Notes under the pieces: model-generated | What the model was told of the DNA's origin: nothing | Database searches by the model: none | The model's input: only the letters and a program-made list of their open reading frames with translations | Shown here: positions 46,631 to 60,032 of the stretch, piece by piece | Layout of the letters: each line of letters starts with the position of its first letter | How positions within the stretch are numbered: the stretch's first letter is position 1 | Translations under genes and position numbers: made by a program | Source of the DNA: Deinandra increscens subsp. villosa | Lineage: Eukaryota > Streptophyta > Magnoliopsida > Asterales > Asteraceae | DNA length: 64,000 bases | Assembly (NCBI GenBank): GCA_039602395.1 | Contig: JBCNJP010000006.1 | Span: 39,152,731 to 39,216,730, forward strand | Reading direction: 5' to 3'

Positions 46631-46881
46631 ATGTTTTCTGTTTTTCATCATTTTTGTGTTCCTTCGAGTATTTGATCACTAGAACCCGTACCTAAGCCAT
46701 CCCTTATCGTATTTTAAACCCGTAAATTTATAACTTAGATTATTAGACACGGATAAACTATATCTCGAACTTTAAACACATTTAAGTTGTCATTTTTTTT
46801 AGATTGTAAAATATATTCCTAATATGTATATAAATATATATATATTTATTGATCTAAAAATTATGAGTTCTACCAAAAGTG

Positions 46882-46941
<60 letters not shown>

Positions 46942-47076
46942 CGTAGACTAATATAAATAAACATGTATCGTTGGCTTATTGAGTCAATTGGATACTTTAC
47001 GTAAACTTTTGATATACGCTTCTTGTTTTCGCAAACTCGTTATTAACGTCATTTGCACGTTTGGTTTAAAATATAT

Positions 47077-47122
<46 letters not shown>

Positions 47123-48245
47123 TATGTTTGAAATCTTTGAACTTAGAAATTATATAATATTAATATATATTGTATTTTCTCGCGTTATTTCCATGATCGC
47201 TCGGATTTGGCACACGTGCCATCCTCGACTTATTCGGGACTTCTCGAATCTTTCATTTTCATCATTTACGTTAGACTTAGCAGTTTATAGAACACACACT
47301 TATACATTTATGCTCGTTAGGTGATTGATTGCTTTCACAAGACTCGTTCTTGCTACTTGATTAACTATTTACCTGGAATTTTGCTGTGCAACCTAAGGTG
47401 AGTTTCACGGCCCCTTTTTACCTATTTTAATCCTGTTGGGGGAGATTAACATGCAAACACTTGAACTGTTAGATAATTATATCACCTGAATGATAGTGGC
47501 ACACTTATGATAAAGTCCTCACTTTTAGAGTTACTGTCAATGTGACATCAGCGGGAACTTATTTGGTAGATCTACTGGGCCTGACAAGCCCCACCCGGGT
47601 CATTCGCGCTGACTCGATTGGATATCGAACGGGTGTTATATACTTCTTAGTCTTAACGAGGCACAATTGAACTTGTCGAGCTTCAGTAACTAGATAGCTA
47701 GTTTATCTAGTCAAACGTGCACTGATTTCTTGAAAATAGCCTAGCTAGCTATTGATATATTATCTGGATTTTAAACTGAACTTGAACTGTTGTTGAACAG
47801 TCAACCTTAAACTTGAACTTGAACTGTCGATGAACAGTTGTTTACACTGAACTGGGGCTGTTGATGAACAGTCGATTTACATTAAGCTGGAACTGTTTTT
47901 GAACTGATAAACCTGTGAACTCACCAACCTTTGTGTTGACACTTTTTAGCATGTTATTCTCAGGTTGCAGATGTTCGAGTATCACGAGTACGCATGCATG
48001 AGTCTTTGAAACACATTTAGTGTCCTTGGACAAGTCACGTCACCTTGGGTGACAATGTTTTTACTTAGATTTTTATTTGTATTTACGCTTCCGCATTTGT
48101 AAAACTCTGAATTTGTATTTTAATGAAATATGAAACGTTTTTATTAATTATTGGTCGTTTGGTGTAACTAATGGACGGCGATCCTGGTTTGTCAAGCTCC
48201 CTGCGGTGCGTTACCGCGCGTGGGAATTTTGGGGGTGTGACAGAT

Positions 48246-48258
48246 TGGTATCAGAGCC
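48246..48258 (+). other. Primer-binding site of element A
   Basis: TGGTATCAGAGCC, initiator tRNA-Met type, four bases after the 5' LTR terminal CA. Confidence 0.95.
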
Positions 48259-51200
48259 ATAGGTTACAGCGAACTAAGATTCGTCTTAGACTGTAACTGT
48301 TTTGCATTAGTTGCACTTAAGCATTTTCTCATGCATCGTGATACTCACTCCTGCACGCACCTGGTTTACGATAAGTCGTTTACATCATTGAATCCCCTTA
48401 TACTAACGGTGAGGAGCCGGTTAGTCCTGAGTCATTTCCCTTAACCACTCTGAGTCGTGTACCTCTTAGTTAACAACCTTTGACGATGAGACGTCGAATC
48501 TGATCAGAGGAACACATCTTTACTCTTGACGAGTCGTTGCTGCTCGGGATTGTTATAAACTGAAGGACTGGGCGTAATACCAGACAATGGATGAGTGTTT
48601 ACTTAGGAAGGTGGTGTGATCCCTCTTCCTACTCCCAAACATTTCCCACAACGTTGGAGGTTCTTGTTATACCTTCCTCGCATATACTGCTCAACTCTCA
48701 TGTTCAGGAATTGTATCCTTGATGTGCTAGTAGCGCGATCATTTGGCTTCACTAGAGTCAGCAAAGTATGGATTCAAGTGGTTGCCTATGGGGGCACTTG
48801 TATCTGCTTCTGTTACCCTGATCGTTTTCACATTTGCTCTGATCTTTTAAGATCTTTCCCCTTCTCAATCTTATAGCGTTGTGCGTTGAAATAATACAAC
48901 TTGGGAACAACTCTTATAACCTCAACGGTACTTGATGTGGGTCAACTAAATGTTTCTCTTTATGTACCAGATTGTGATCAAGTTAGTATGTGTGATAAAC
49001 CCCATTCAGATCCTATTGAGCTAAATTTCTGGCTGACTCACTTCGGGTGGGTCATTCCAATCTGAGTGAGCATTCTATTCTCGAAAACTTATCTCATTAA
49101 CAAATTCTGGTCATGATAACCATGAGTTAGTGACCAAATTCTTGATACCCACATTGTGGATATCTCTTATGTATCCCACCATATCTGGTAGCTAAAGTAA
49201 GAGGGAATAGGGTGATCATATAAAGTAAATCACAGTTACGGGTGCACACGTAAATGTAATTTGCAGTATATGAAAATCCTGAAGAATCCTACTAGGCAAG
49301 CCAATAGTCGTATTGGGACCAAATTCCTGTAATTTTTTTTCTTCCTCATGGTATTGAATGTTGAACATGTTGAACACAACCAAATGATCGAACTCATCTA
49401 TCTTTGAAAACGCTATCGCACCTTACTTTGCCCCTTTACTATTGGATTCTAATCCATACGTGAACCCTTTTGAAGCATATTATGAAAAGTTGGTCCTGGT
49501 AGGACACCATCACACTTGTGTATTTCAATGACCTGTCTTCCTTAACTACGAACACTCTCGACGCAACCCTTGCCTGGTTTGAACTCATCCTGAATCATAA
49601 TTCTATTTTTACGATCTTACCGACCATATCAATCCCTGGAACTTTACGGACATACATTCATCGGACGGATACCTAGACAATGTTAGATGTACGAATTGGA
49701 TAAATCATATACCGTGAGCACCAGGGCGTATTTATTGGCTGAAAGCTCTTGTGAAGTTACCCTTTGAAGATTCGTACCCCCTGATTTTCTTGTGCGAACC
49801 AATACTTGTTGCCAGCAACATCGACACGGTTGTACAAACTGCCTACCACACCGCAAGCATATTTATCTCTAATGGGGCTAATGTTAGTGAGAAGCCTTCC
49901 TGACTTTCAAACTAATGACTCCCAGTTTTAACGTAAGGACTATTTCCATTGATCTCCTGAGTCTGTACTATTGATTTTTGTCTGCATAATGCAACCCTTT
50001 CATGATTTAGCCACCGGCAATTTCCGATTTTCGTGCTTTTGTAATCTTTTATGTCGTGGATAAGCCTCTAAGCTTTAAACCGGAAGGTGTTACAATTTTG
50101 GTTAACCTTTCAACTAGTTAGTGCTTCAAACGCAGTAACAATACGAAGTTTTTTTTTTCTTGAAGCCCTATTTACACCCATCGAGCATGGCCTTCTTGTT
50201 ATCTATAGCTACTCGTACCGTTGACCCTGTATTTTCCCTTTTTACGTATTGAGTACACTAAGTTATCCATACATCTGTATATTTATTATTGTTCCTGTCA
50301 TAACAACTATTGGCAAATTTCTGGTAACAAATCATCATCGTCCTTTTCAGAAAACTTTCTTTGATGAACCCTCAGCTTGAACTTAAACCTTATGACCTGT
50401 TTAAAAAAAATTTGGCCGTCTTGAAATGTGAAGCGTTATGATATTCGCACTACGCGTGCCAACCTCTCAACGATCTTCGCTAGAATAGCAAACCTTACGC
50501 ATCTTACTAGTATTGTGAATGGAAACTCTTACACCTTTGGTTTGCAGAACGTATTGAGGTTTTAATCTCTCGCCCCCTTTACATTTAAGCATATGGGAGA
50601 AACTTGACATCCCCTATTTTCGATATCCAATGTGTTTTGACTAATAGCTATTAATGGTGGGTAGCTGGTACAATTTCAAGGTGCTGGTAGTATGGTGGGT
50701 TAGCTGCGGTACACCCTATATATAAACATTAGTGGCAAGTTGAATGTAGGACCAGTACCGGACCAAGGATTGACTTTAGAGTCATACACAAGAGCCTCGT
50801 AATAAGAAACTCCATCTAACGGGACTAGGTCCTCGACAAAACTGCTTAATGCTACTTTCTCAGAGATTACAGATATCCCTTACGCATTCATACCAAAAGA
50901 GACATACCCCAAAACAATCAATCTTTATGCTTTCGATTGTCCGAGTCTAGAAGAAAACTTTTCTAAAGCGAATTTCCTGCCATGATTTAGACGCGAGTTC
51001 TAGCTCAGATGAACATCAACGTTTTGAAAACCAGAGATTTTCCCTTATGAATGATAAACCACTGATCGAATGATCAATTCCAATTTTTTTTAAAGCATGT
51101 GAAAATAAGTAGATCAACTTTCGTGTAAAGGACACTGCTTTTGGGTCGGTTTCCTTGTTATTATGAACTCTCTAGCATTCACTGAGGTGATAGGCCTGAT

Positions 51201-53463
51201 CCTTTTCTATGGAACACCCGATTTGATCTTTTGACCCACGGTAAACCTGCAATGAACTCTAGAAAAAAACACTATGTACAGGAAACCCAAGCCAAAGCCA
51301 CTTTTGAACATCCTGATGCTTTGTGTTTCGCGGACACCATTTTTCCAACGCTTTTGTACCCTGTCTTACTTTTGAATACCATTTGAATCGATGTTTTGAC
51401 AAGAAAGGAATCATGACGCATGTAGCGCAAGGACATCAAGGAGACTGGGCATGCCAGTGAGCTTAAACAATGAAGATTTCCCCAACGAGACGTTTACTCT
51501 ATTGGATTGTATAACCGTTGACACGTTCATTTCGATATCTATTTATGAGAATTCCTTGCCGAATCCTGTCAAGCACGTTGTATATTTCTCTCTGAAATTT
51601 ATACCATCCATTACGTTATTTACATCCTCCCTACTAGTATCTTCACCAGCGATAGTTTGAACCCACATGTCGTTCTTCGAATGTGTGACTGCGACTATCA
51701 AAATCTTGATATCTTATCGATTACCAGAGTTCACGAACTAAACCGTTGGCGATTTTCATCTTAATTTGTTATTCTCATGCTTGATGCCATGCGTATTCCT
51801 GCAGAGCACTCTTCGATATTCGGTACCTCATAGTTACTCTTTTATTTTGTTAGATCTTCACTTTAAATTTTTGGATGATTTAGCAAGGTGTGCATGGTGA
51901 TATGTTGTATGATACTGAACTCCAACTTGAATTCGAACCTAATCGTCTATGTGATTTCTTGAATAATCCTGAACAGAATCGAGTAATTTTTTTTTACAAA
52001 CTGTTACGTGTTACCTTTTAGATGGAAATGGGCTTTTGATTAGATTTCTCTTTGGACCTCGGTCCTTTTGTCACAAAATCAGTGTGTTACCAGTTATATC
52101 TTAGTATGTGAGAAACTGTTGAACCATTTTAACCATGATAAATAGTTTGTTTGCTTCTGATCCTCTCACGAGAAATGTTTATATAACATACGTCTTTATG
52201 CATGCTAAAATTCGAGAATCTAATCCTATGTGTAGGGTGTATAAATTGATTAACCATTCAAGTGCTGGTTTAAACATGAGTTGAGTAGAATTGCAATGAT
52301 TAGTTATGTGTATGAAACATGTTAGGAACCAGAAACTGACATGTTCTGAATGTATTAACTTGATTGTGTATGAAAACCATACACCATACAAGGTCCTAAG
52401 TCTCCTACCTCAGTGGGAATGACAAGACTGTGTGAAGTTGCCTCGTCAACTTTGCACCGTATGGGTTGTGTTGGTTAGTTTATGAACTTATATGCTAGAG
52501 ATATGTCATGCTAGGGTTGTATGCTGGTATATAAGGTGTTGGGATAATTGTATGCGTTGTATGGTAAAACCTTCATGATAGGTTGCATGCTAGTACACTT
52601 TGACAGTATCAAACTTTAAAAGAAATCTTCGAAGAAACTCGTATGATATCTGAATCGTTATTGCATGAAATGTGAATTTGAATGTTACTATGAATCGTGT
52701 GAACATAATTGGCCATAACCTCATAAAGTATTAAATGAACCAACGGGTCCTCATGGTAACTTGATCAGTCTTGTGTAATTCTATGCTAGTTGCTAACTCC
52801 TAGGTAAAATCTAGATGTTTACATTTTCATTACACGATGAGTCTATTAAACACACTCCGATTGACCTGATGCACACACAATCTTCTCATACTCGAATTTC
52901 TTTCTCTTTGATTTACCTGGGTTATTGGTGAATACGAATTCCTTAACTGAATACGAGACACGACGTGGGAACCTCACTCTCAGCATTGGGTACAATAGCT
53001 GGAAGCAACTCGGACGTATCATGATTCTTCTTCGTATGGAAATTCTGATTTTAGATACTTATATTATAGTGTCACTCTGTTCGGCCTGGTCGCACGACAT
53101 GATTCCTGTATTATATTTGTACAACTCTTCTCGTAAGAGAACGCCCGATAAGAAATCATTTTCTATACTCTGTATTCGAATTCCTTTCGAAAACCTCTAA
53201 ACATTTGACATCTCCTCAACATCGGGTACACATTCTTGATCAAAACATCAATCACTCCATTTGGAGTAGGAAACCTGAATTCGTTCGATATGTTGCTGTT
53301 GATTCGGCTCTTCAAGCAATTGTCACTGATTTAAATTTCGGGACGAAATTCTTTCAACAAGGGGATGATGTGACGACTGAGATTTTTTTTTCTTTTCTTT
53401 TTCTTTGTGTCTAGCTCATTAACTTTTACCGTGTTACACAATTTTCGAGGACAAAAATTCTTC
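48259..53463 (+). other. Non-coding internal domain of element A
   Basis: 5.2 kb without any gag, protease, RT or integrase motif in six frames; short ORFs are not shared with element B. From 49770 onward it aligns in order with 6605-8043 and 13132-15349. Two islands are far better conserved than the rest, at 50667-50790 (with ctatatataaac) and 52397-52570. Confidence 0.75.
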
Positions 53464-53476
53464 AACAAGGGGATAC

Positions 53477-55147
53477 TGTGACAATCCGACTTTTCAGGTC
53501 ATTTCCTGACTTTAACTGAATGTAAACTGTATTAAATGTTGTGTGAACATTTACGTGTTGACTTTGTTGACTTTAGCAAGTTAGGGTTTTGTGTGATCAT
53601 CACTATACGAGCATGCACTAAGTTCAAACGTTTGATATTCCATGATTTCACTTTATGATTCTATGTGATATATTTATATATATTCACATGTTATTTTATC
53701 ATTCCATGTGAGTTTTAATTATTAAATAATATATTTGTATTTATGATTTTATGTAAACCTAAAGTATATATATATCTATAAACTTTTAGTCATAACTTAC
53801 GAGAATTTAAGAATACAGATTACAACTTAATTATATAATCGTGGAATTTTATCTTATGATTTTATGTGAGTAAATGAGATTTATATTAAATTTATAAACG
53901 TTACATGATTTATATATTTTGACGTTCCTCGTATATTAGTCGTTAAAAACATTTCCTGTTAACTCCGTTAGAGCCGATAGGTTTTTATAAAACTTCGAGG
54001 GGTTAGTTTGGCATTTCCCAAACATGATATTCTCTTATTAAACCTAGAGGGGCTATCCTGTAATTACCGAAAACCTGTGTCATTATAGTAAGTATGTGAG
54101 GGACTAAAGGTGTCAATACTTGATAGTCGATTTTAATGCTCATTTACGTAAAATGAAGAAGGGTTGATGATCGGTTTCGACCGATCGTCATCATCACCAT
54201 CGGTTACAAATTCTTGGTCATCATAGCTTACTCTAATGATAAATGTATACCATTTACAACACCCTTCTCCTCTCGCAACTCTTCTCTCTCGTTTTCTTTT
54301 TCTTTTAAGGTTTTCCGGTGAACTCAAAATCCGGCCAGAATTTCCATTGTCTAGCCATCGTTTGATACGTCCCTATGATCGTGAGTTCGCGACGAGTATC
54401 CAGGAGCAAACCAATTTGAGTTTTGTTAGCGTGCTCGGTGTTCGCGTTTGAAGTTCGGGTTCGTTTTCGGCTCCAAAATCATCTCGTAACTCATCCCCGA
54501 CACAAGGTAAACACTCCTTACTGATATTCGCATATTTTCATGGGCTTATTCGAGTTTCACGATTTTCCGGTGACCGGAATGAAACTCCGGCCACCGGAGT
54601 TCTTGGTGAAGAAGATGACGCGAACTGGGTCCAGGATATATAGTATACGCGTCGGGTTATAAAACGATTGGGTCGGGTGTCCTGATGGTTGTGGGCGTGA
54701 TTTCAGACCCGGAGGTCGCGGGTTCAACACCCACCCTCCGCATATCTTTTTCTTCTTTCTACAAATCCAACTCAGAAACACTAAACCTAGATAAAACTAT
54801 TCTGATCGGATTATTAACAGCAACAAGGCCCCTGGTCGAGTGGTTTGCACGCTGAGTTGTAACATAAAGGTCACGGGTTCGAACCCGGTGACCACCATGT
54901 TTTCTGTTTTTCATCATTTTTGTGTTCCTTCGAGTATTTGATCACTAGAACCCGTACCTAAGCCATCCCTTATCGTATTTTAAACCCGTAAATTTATAAC
55001 TTAGATTATTAGACACGGATAAACTATATCTCGAACTTTAAACACATTTAAGTTGTCATTTTTTTTAGATTGTAAAATATATTCCTAATATGTATATAAA
55101 TATATATATATTTATTGATCTAAAAATTATGAGTTCTACCAAAAATG

Positions 55148-55199
<52 letters not shown>

Positions 55200-55334
55200 C
55201 GTAGACTAATATAAATAAACATGTATCGTTGGCTTATTGAGTCAATTGGATACTTTACGTAAACTTTTGATATACGCTTCTTGTTTTCGCAAACTCGTTA
55301 TTAACGTCATTTGAACGTTTGGTTTAAAATATAT

Positions 55335-55377
<43 letters not shown>

Positions 55378-56501
55378 GTTTATGTTTGTAATCTTTGAAC
55401 TTAGAAATTATATAATATTAATATATATTGTATTTTCTCGCGTTATTTCCATGATCGCTCGGATTTGGCACACGTGCCATCCTCGACTTATTCGGGACTT
55501 CTCGAATCTTTCATTTTCATCATTTACGTTAGACTTAGCAGTTTATAGAACACACACTTATACATTTATGCTCGTTAGGTGATTGATTGCTTTCACAAGA
55601 CTCGTTCTTGCTACTTGATTAACTATTTACCTGGAATTTTGCTGTGCAACCTAAGGTGAGTTTCACGGCCCCTTTTTACCTATTTTAATCCTGTTGGGGG
55701 AGATTAACATGCAAACACTTGAACTGTTAGATAATTATATCACCTGAATGATAGTGGCACACTTATGATAAAGTCCTCACTTTTAGAGTTACTGTCAATG
55801 TGACATCAGCGGGAACTTATTTGGTAGATCTACTGGGCCTGACAAGCCCCACCCGGGTCATTCGCGCTGACTCGATTGGATATCGAACGGGTGTTATATA
55901 CTTCTTAGTCTTAACGAGGCACAATTGAACTTGTCGAGCTTCAGTAACTAGATAGCTAGTTTATCTAGTCAAACGTGCACTGATTTCTTGAAAATAGCCT
56001 AGCTAGCTATTGATATATTATCTGGATTTTAAACTGAACTTGAACTGTTGTTGAACAGTCAACCTTAAACTTGAACTTGAACTGTCGATGAACAGTTGTT
56101 TACACTGAACTGGGGCTGTTGATGAACAGTCGATTTACATTAAGCTGGAACTGTTTTTGAACTGATAAACCTGTGAACTCACCAACCTTTGTGTTGACAC
56201 TTTTTAGCATGTTATTCTCAGGTTGCAGATGTTCGAGTATCACGAGTACGCATGCATGAGTCTTTGAAACACATTTAGTGTCCTTGGACAAGTCACGTCA
56301 CCTTGGGTGACAATGTTTTTACTTAGATATTTATTTGTATTTACGCTTCCGCATTTGTAAAACTCTGAATATTTATTTTAATATGAAATATGAAACGTTT
56401 TTATTAATTATTGGTCGTTTGGTGTAACTAATGGACGGCGATCCTGGTTTGTCAAGCTCCCTGTGGTGCGTTACCGCGCGTGGGAATTTTGGGGGTGTGA
56501 C
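53477..56501 (+). repeat. 3' LTR of element A
   Basis: 3025 bp, nearly identical to 45211-48242. The final base of the expected terminal CA is replaced by t at 56502. TA tracts at about 55150-55195 and 55345-55373. Confidence 0.92.
54671..54896 (+). other. tRNA-like modules 1 and 2, 3' LTR copies
   Basis: Copies of 46405-46473 and 46561-46630. The only change noticed is a G-to-A in the spacer upstream of the second B-box (cataaaggtc). Confidence 0.55.
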
Positions 56502-56783
56502 TTATGAAACCAAACTTAGTATATTTAGTTTTGAAAGTGGTTTAATAAACTGTTAGGTTTTTTAAGTGGCATCCGGGTTACCGATTACATACGAATTTTT
56601 TTAGTTAACCTGTTCGTATAAATGGTTTTATAAATTAGAGTTTAAAACAAATTTATTGTATCAATTAAATGCAGCGAAAATAAATAATAAGATATAACGT
56701 GAATACCAGTTTATCAAACCATGCAACATGATTGAATAAATCACACAACGCGCTAATACAGCAAATAATAAATAAATATCAAA

Positions 56784-57128
56784 TGTTAAAACACGATACG
56801 GATCGTTTCCAGATCATCGAAAGATAGAGACGGAGAAATCTAGTCATTATTGTGTCGAATGGTTACAAACCGAAGAAGTATACATCAATGAAGCTCTGGG
56901 AGAGGTTGGACAGACCTTTCCCCTCAACACAAAGACAAATGACCAGAAATATGAATTACAAAGCTAATCTTCACCTATTTATAGATGAAGCTGCCCAGCA
57001 TACCATTTGGTACGCTGCAGCGTACCAACTGGTACGCCCCATGGTACGCTAGCAACCTAGCCTAATTCACAATCCAGACAATTAAATAATTCGTACAGTA
57101 ACAACCACACCCGGAACATGCTCTAACA
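56784..57128 (-). repeat. 3' LTR of element K
   Basis: 345 bp. On the plus strand it starts tgttaaaacacgatac and ends atgctctaaca. The TATA-like ctatttatag is at 56975-56984, with the tggtacgct cluster on its U3 side. Confidence 0.9.
56994..57053. repeat. tggtacgct / agcgtacca cluster upstream of the K TATA box
   Basis: ataccatttggtacgctg, cagcgtaccaactggtacgc and catggtacgct form overlapping inverted pairs, ten bases from the TATA box. A longer version is at 58889-58957 in the 5' LTR. Confidence 0.8.
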
Positions 57129-57139
57129 AATTCCCCCTT

Positions 57140-58658
57140 GGACGTTACTGTCGAATGTAGGTCTTCATTTTCCAGCAATCGTCATCAGTCAGTCTGCTAC
57201 ATCTTGAAATCTTGAACTTCAGCAAACTCCCCTTGGACTGAATTTCAGGCATGCTGGAAACAGTTTGAATCTTGTACAATCTCCACAACCAACAAAGTTC
57301 CCCTTAGCTTCAAGCACAACCATACAACTAGAACCGATATATATGATAATGGTTCACTTCATCAGTCGTTACCCGAAAACATGTAAAGACATCCACGGAC
57401 ATCACTGCATGTTGACAACAATTCATAATCTTCACAAACTTGTAATACATTCTGATCTTTATGAAAACCAACACGATCAGCATCTTCAATCATAGAAATT
57501 CCCCCTCAGCATGAAATACATCCCAATATATAACTCCGGTAAACGCATATCTCGTTGTAGACTGGAACCTCACCAAGTCTTCACAACTCAAGAAAGTATC
57601 GGGCATATGACAGAGAGTTCCAAACCTTAACTGAAAACTTTGACATATCGGTTCGCACGACCATAAGAAAACACTACCAATTCACGAAGATCACAAATCA
57701 TCGTCATCCCTGAACTGATTGCTTTGAATATTCACATTTTCCATTTTCATCAGATAAAACTTTGAAATTTTTAAGGGTCCCAATTTTCCCCCTAAACATG
57801 TGACATATTCAATTCCCGATTTCAACCCTGCAAGCAATATGTTCTTCAGGTAGCTCGCAATGGAATCACATTATATCCTCAGTTTGTGTAGAATGATATT
57901 CTCCGACAACCTTTCCAAAGTAATCACACCCCAGTTTCTGAATCTCTGTCCATCATCAGAAACATGTTTTTGAATATATGCCCATCATATAAAACCGTGA
58001 CTACCCACAAACATATCTCAGAAGTTCGACAACTAAATCTTGATAAGCACTGGAATCTGGTAACTCTTTACTTTAAATTCACAGCTACCGAATCAAGGGT
58101 AAACTCGATAACTGATTAAATCTTTGAAATTCCCATGACCTCTCCCCTTTCTTGAACATATCCAAGGGGCGGCAGCCCCTAGCGGGGTCTAAGGGGCAGA
58201 AATTCACTAAAAACACATCAGAAATTTGCGGCGGACCATAAGCTTCAACGTACCATTTGCTTCGGCGTACCATTAAACAGCGGACCATTGGTACGACGTA
58301 ACCGTCAACACACCAAAGATAACCACTCCGGATCACCTTGGTACGGCCGATGAAGATTCAAATACGTACCAACTGAGAACCCTGGTACGTTCGATGAGTG
58401 CACCAGTACAGCGGATAAAAATTGCCTAGCGTACCACCAGTGTACCAGTAGCGTACTAGCACTCAAAAACTCAAAATATACTAATATCACTCCAGATTCA
58501 AGATTTTGTCGAATTTCTTCATACAAACACTACTGTTAGGTGCAAAAATGACTCAAGAACACTCATTTGAACAAAATTTGATCAAAACATCACTGAATCT
58601 CGCCTAATTAAACTTTTTACGTCTCAAAAACGAACATGTGATCTGGAAATTAAGCCAA
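57140..58658 (-). other. Non-coding body of element K
   Basis: No recognisable ORF. It includes the leader motif array (58225-58462) and a ggggcggcagcccctagcgg phrase at about 58165-58184 that could form a GC-rich hairpin. Confidence 0.7.
58225..58462. repeat. cgtacca array in the leader of element K
   Basis: About ten copies of cgtaccat, gcggaccat, ttggtacg, ctggtacg and gtaccag at irregular spacing near the primer site. The motif is the same as in the element's U3. Confidence 0.8.
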
Positions 58659-58673
58659 TGGCTCTGATACCAC

Positions 58674-59035
58674 TATTAAACACGATACGGATCATTTCCA
58701 GATCAAAGAAAGATAGAGAAGGAGAAATCTACTCATTAATTATGTCGAATGGTTACATACCGAAGAAGTATACATCAATGAAGCTCTAGGAGAGGTTGGA
58801 CAGACCTCTCCTCTCAACACAAAGACAATTGACCATAAATCTGGATTACAAAGCTATGCTTCACCTATTTATAGATGAAGCTGCCCATCGTACCATTCTA
58901 CCCAGCGTACCATTTGGTACGCTGCAGCGTACCAACTGGTACGCCTCATGGTATGCTAGCAACCTAGCCTAATTCACAATCTAGACAATTAAACAATTCG
59001 CACAGTAACGACCACACCCGGAACATGCTCTAACA
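58674..59035 (-). repeat. 5' LTR of element K
   Basis: 362 bp, the partner of 56784-57128. Its inner end is mutated (tattaaacac for tgttaaaacac), and the motif cluster is expanded by one unit. Confidence 0.9.
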
Positions 59036-60032
59036 TCAAAACTATCCAGCGAGTTCAGATATACCTTTGTGGTGTTTGACAAATGCTCAAGACAATGGAT
59101 TTCAACGAACTTAGAGCTAGTCAAAACTGAACAACAAAACAATGAATCTGTCTCAGCAACCTATCGCGGGTCGTGAAGAACCTTCTAAAATGGCTCGTGT
59201 CACGCAAGGCGGTGACTTTCTCCAAAATCAGTTCTGGTCTAGAACTACAGCTCTAGCTGTTGCAGTGATAACTCCGGGCTGATCCTAATCATACACGATG
59301 GTCAAATAGCAGCAGAAGCAACAGAGAGCAAGGATTGGGCATGAGATTAGCCAAAAAATAGTCACGAGATTGGCTCACAAAATCAACATGTGGTGGAGCG
59401 AAAGCTACAACCGAGTGTGATCGAGCATCGAAAAAGCGGTCATCGTTTTTCTTGTTTGCTGGTCAAATTGGGAGAATAATCCCAATTTGGTATTTTCAAA
59501 AATTATACACAGATGTAAAGCTTATGTATTTTTTATTAAAATCATAATATATTAATTAAAGGATTAGAGTTAATCCCTTTTATCTATTTTTAAGTCACAA
59601 CCCATTCTTGTCGGGTCCCCTTTTGAACTCCTTGGTCCAATCTTTATTCGTAAGTCCGAAAGAAAACTTTAATGAATGATTCTATTAAAAATTAGCCAGG
59701 TCACATAGTTAGATGACACCGATTCGTCTAAAACTTGTTCACCAATTATTATCAATCGTATTAATAAAAATATTCGTTAAATACTAATCAATAATTATTT
59801 ATAACAATTATAAATAACATAATTAATCGTTTTTCCGTTCATTTACCTGTTAACATTTAAGCGGGCTTTAATGTTCGTCGCACTCGGTGTAACTCTTACG
59901 GGGTGTAAACAGGTTGTAACCGGGTTTGGTTATTGATTTATCGGGTCTGGCCATACAATATCCAAGAGACTCCCACTTGAACTGATCACGAGAAGACTAA
60001 CAATACAAACAAAGGTGCTCTAGCTACACATG

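Larger units (their letters stand above)
45211..48242 (+). repeat. 5' LTR of element A
   Basis: 3032 bp. It starts tgtgacaatcc and ends ggggtgtgaca. It contains a CCGG-rich segment near 46300, two tRNA-like modules (46405-46473, 46561-46630), long TA microsatellites (about 46888-46940 and 47085-47119), and a repeated ttgaactgt/gaacagt phrase at 47778-47905. Confidence 0.92.
45211..56501 (+). mobile_element. Element A: LARD-like Ty3/gypsy derivative with 3-kb LTRs and a non-coding body
   Basis: Full length, 11.3 kb. The LTRs at 45211-48242 (3032 bp) and 53477-56501 (3025 bp) differ by roughly ten substitutions plus TA-repeat length. The primer site TGGTATCAGAGCC is at 48246-48258, and the purine tract aacaaggggatac at 53464-53476. 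The 5.2-kb internal region has no gag-pol frame but is colinear with element B. The LTR begin/end and primer type match those of element C, suggesting mobilisation by such an element. The flanks ttaac and ttatg share only three bases, so the target duplication is not convincing. Confidence 0.88.
56784..59035 (-). mobile_element. Element K: small non-coding copia-like LTR element
   Basis: A complete 2252-bp insertion with perfect target duplication tcaaa (56779-56783 and 59036-59040). LTRs are at 56784-57128 (345 bp) and 58674-59035 (362 bp); the longer copy has an extra gtaccattctacccagc-type segment. The primer site is on the minus strand at 58671-58659 (TGGTATCAGAGCC), and the purine tract AAGGGGGAATT at 57139-57129. 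The 1.5-kb body has no coding region. In size it falls between TRIM and LARD classes. Confidence 0.92.
56551..59969 (-). repeat. LTR-like sequence split by element K
   Basis: Without K this is ~1.16 kb running from tgttagg (56551) to a point just left of gactcccacttg (about 59969-59980), whose reverse complement CAAGTGGGAGTC resembles a copia purine tract. It would be a 3' LTR on the minus strand, but the body it belonged to is not to its right. Neither exact ends nor a target duplication could be fixed. Confidence 0.35.

Noticed and set aside
45206..56506. Target duplication for element A (ttaac / ttatg)
   Set aside because: Only three of five bases agree. Either mutation or inter-element recombination; not claimed.
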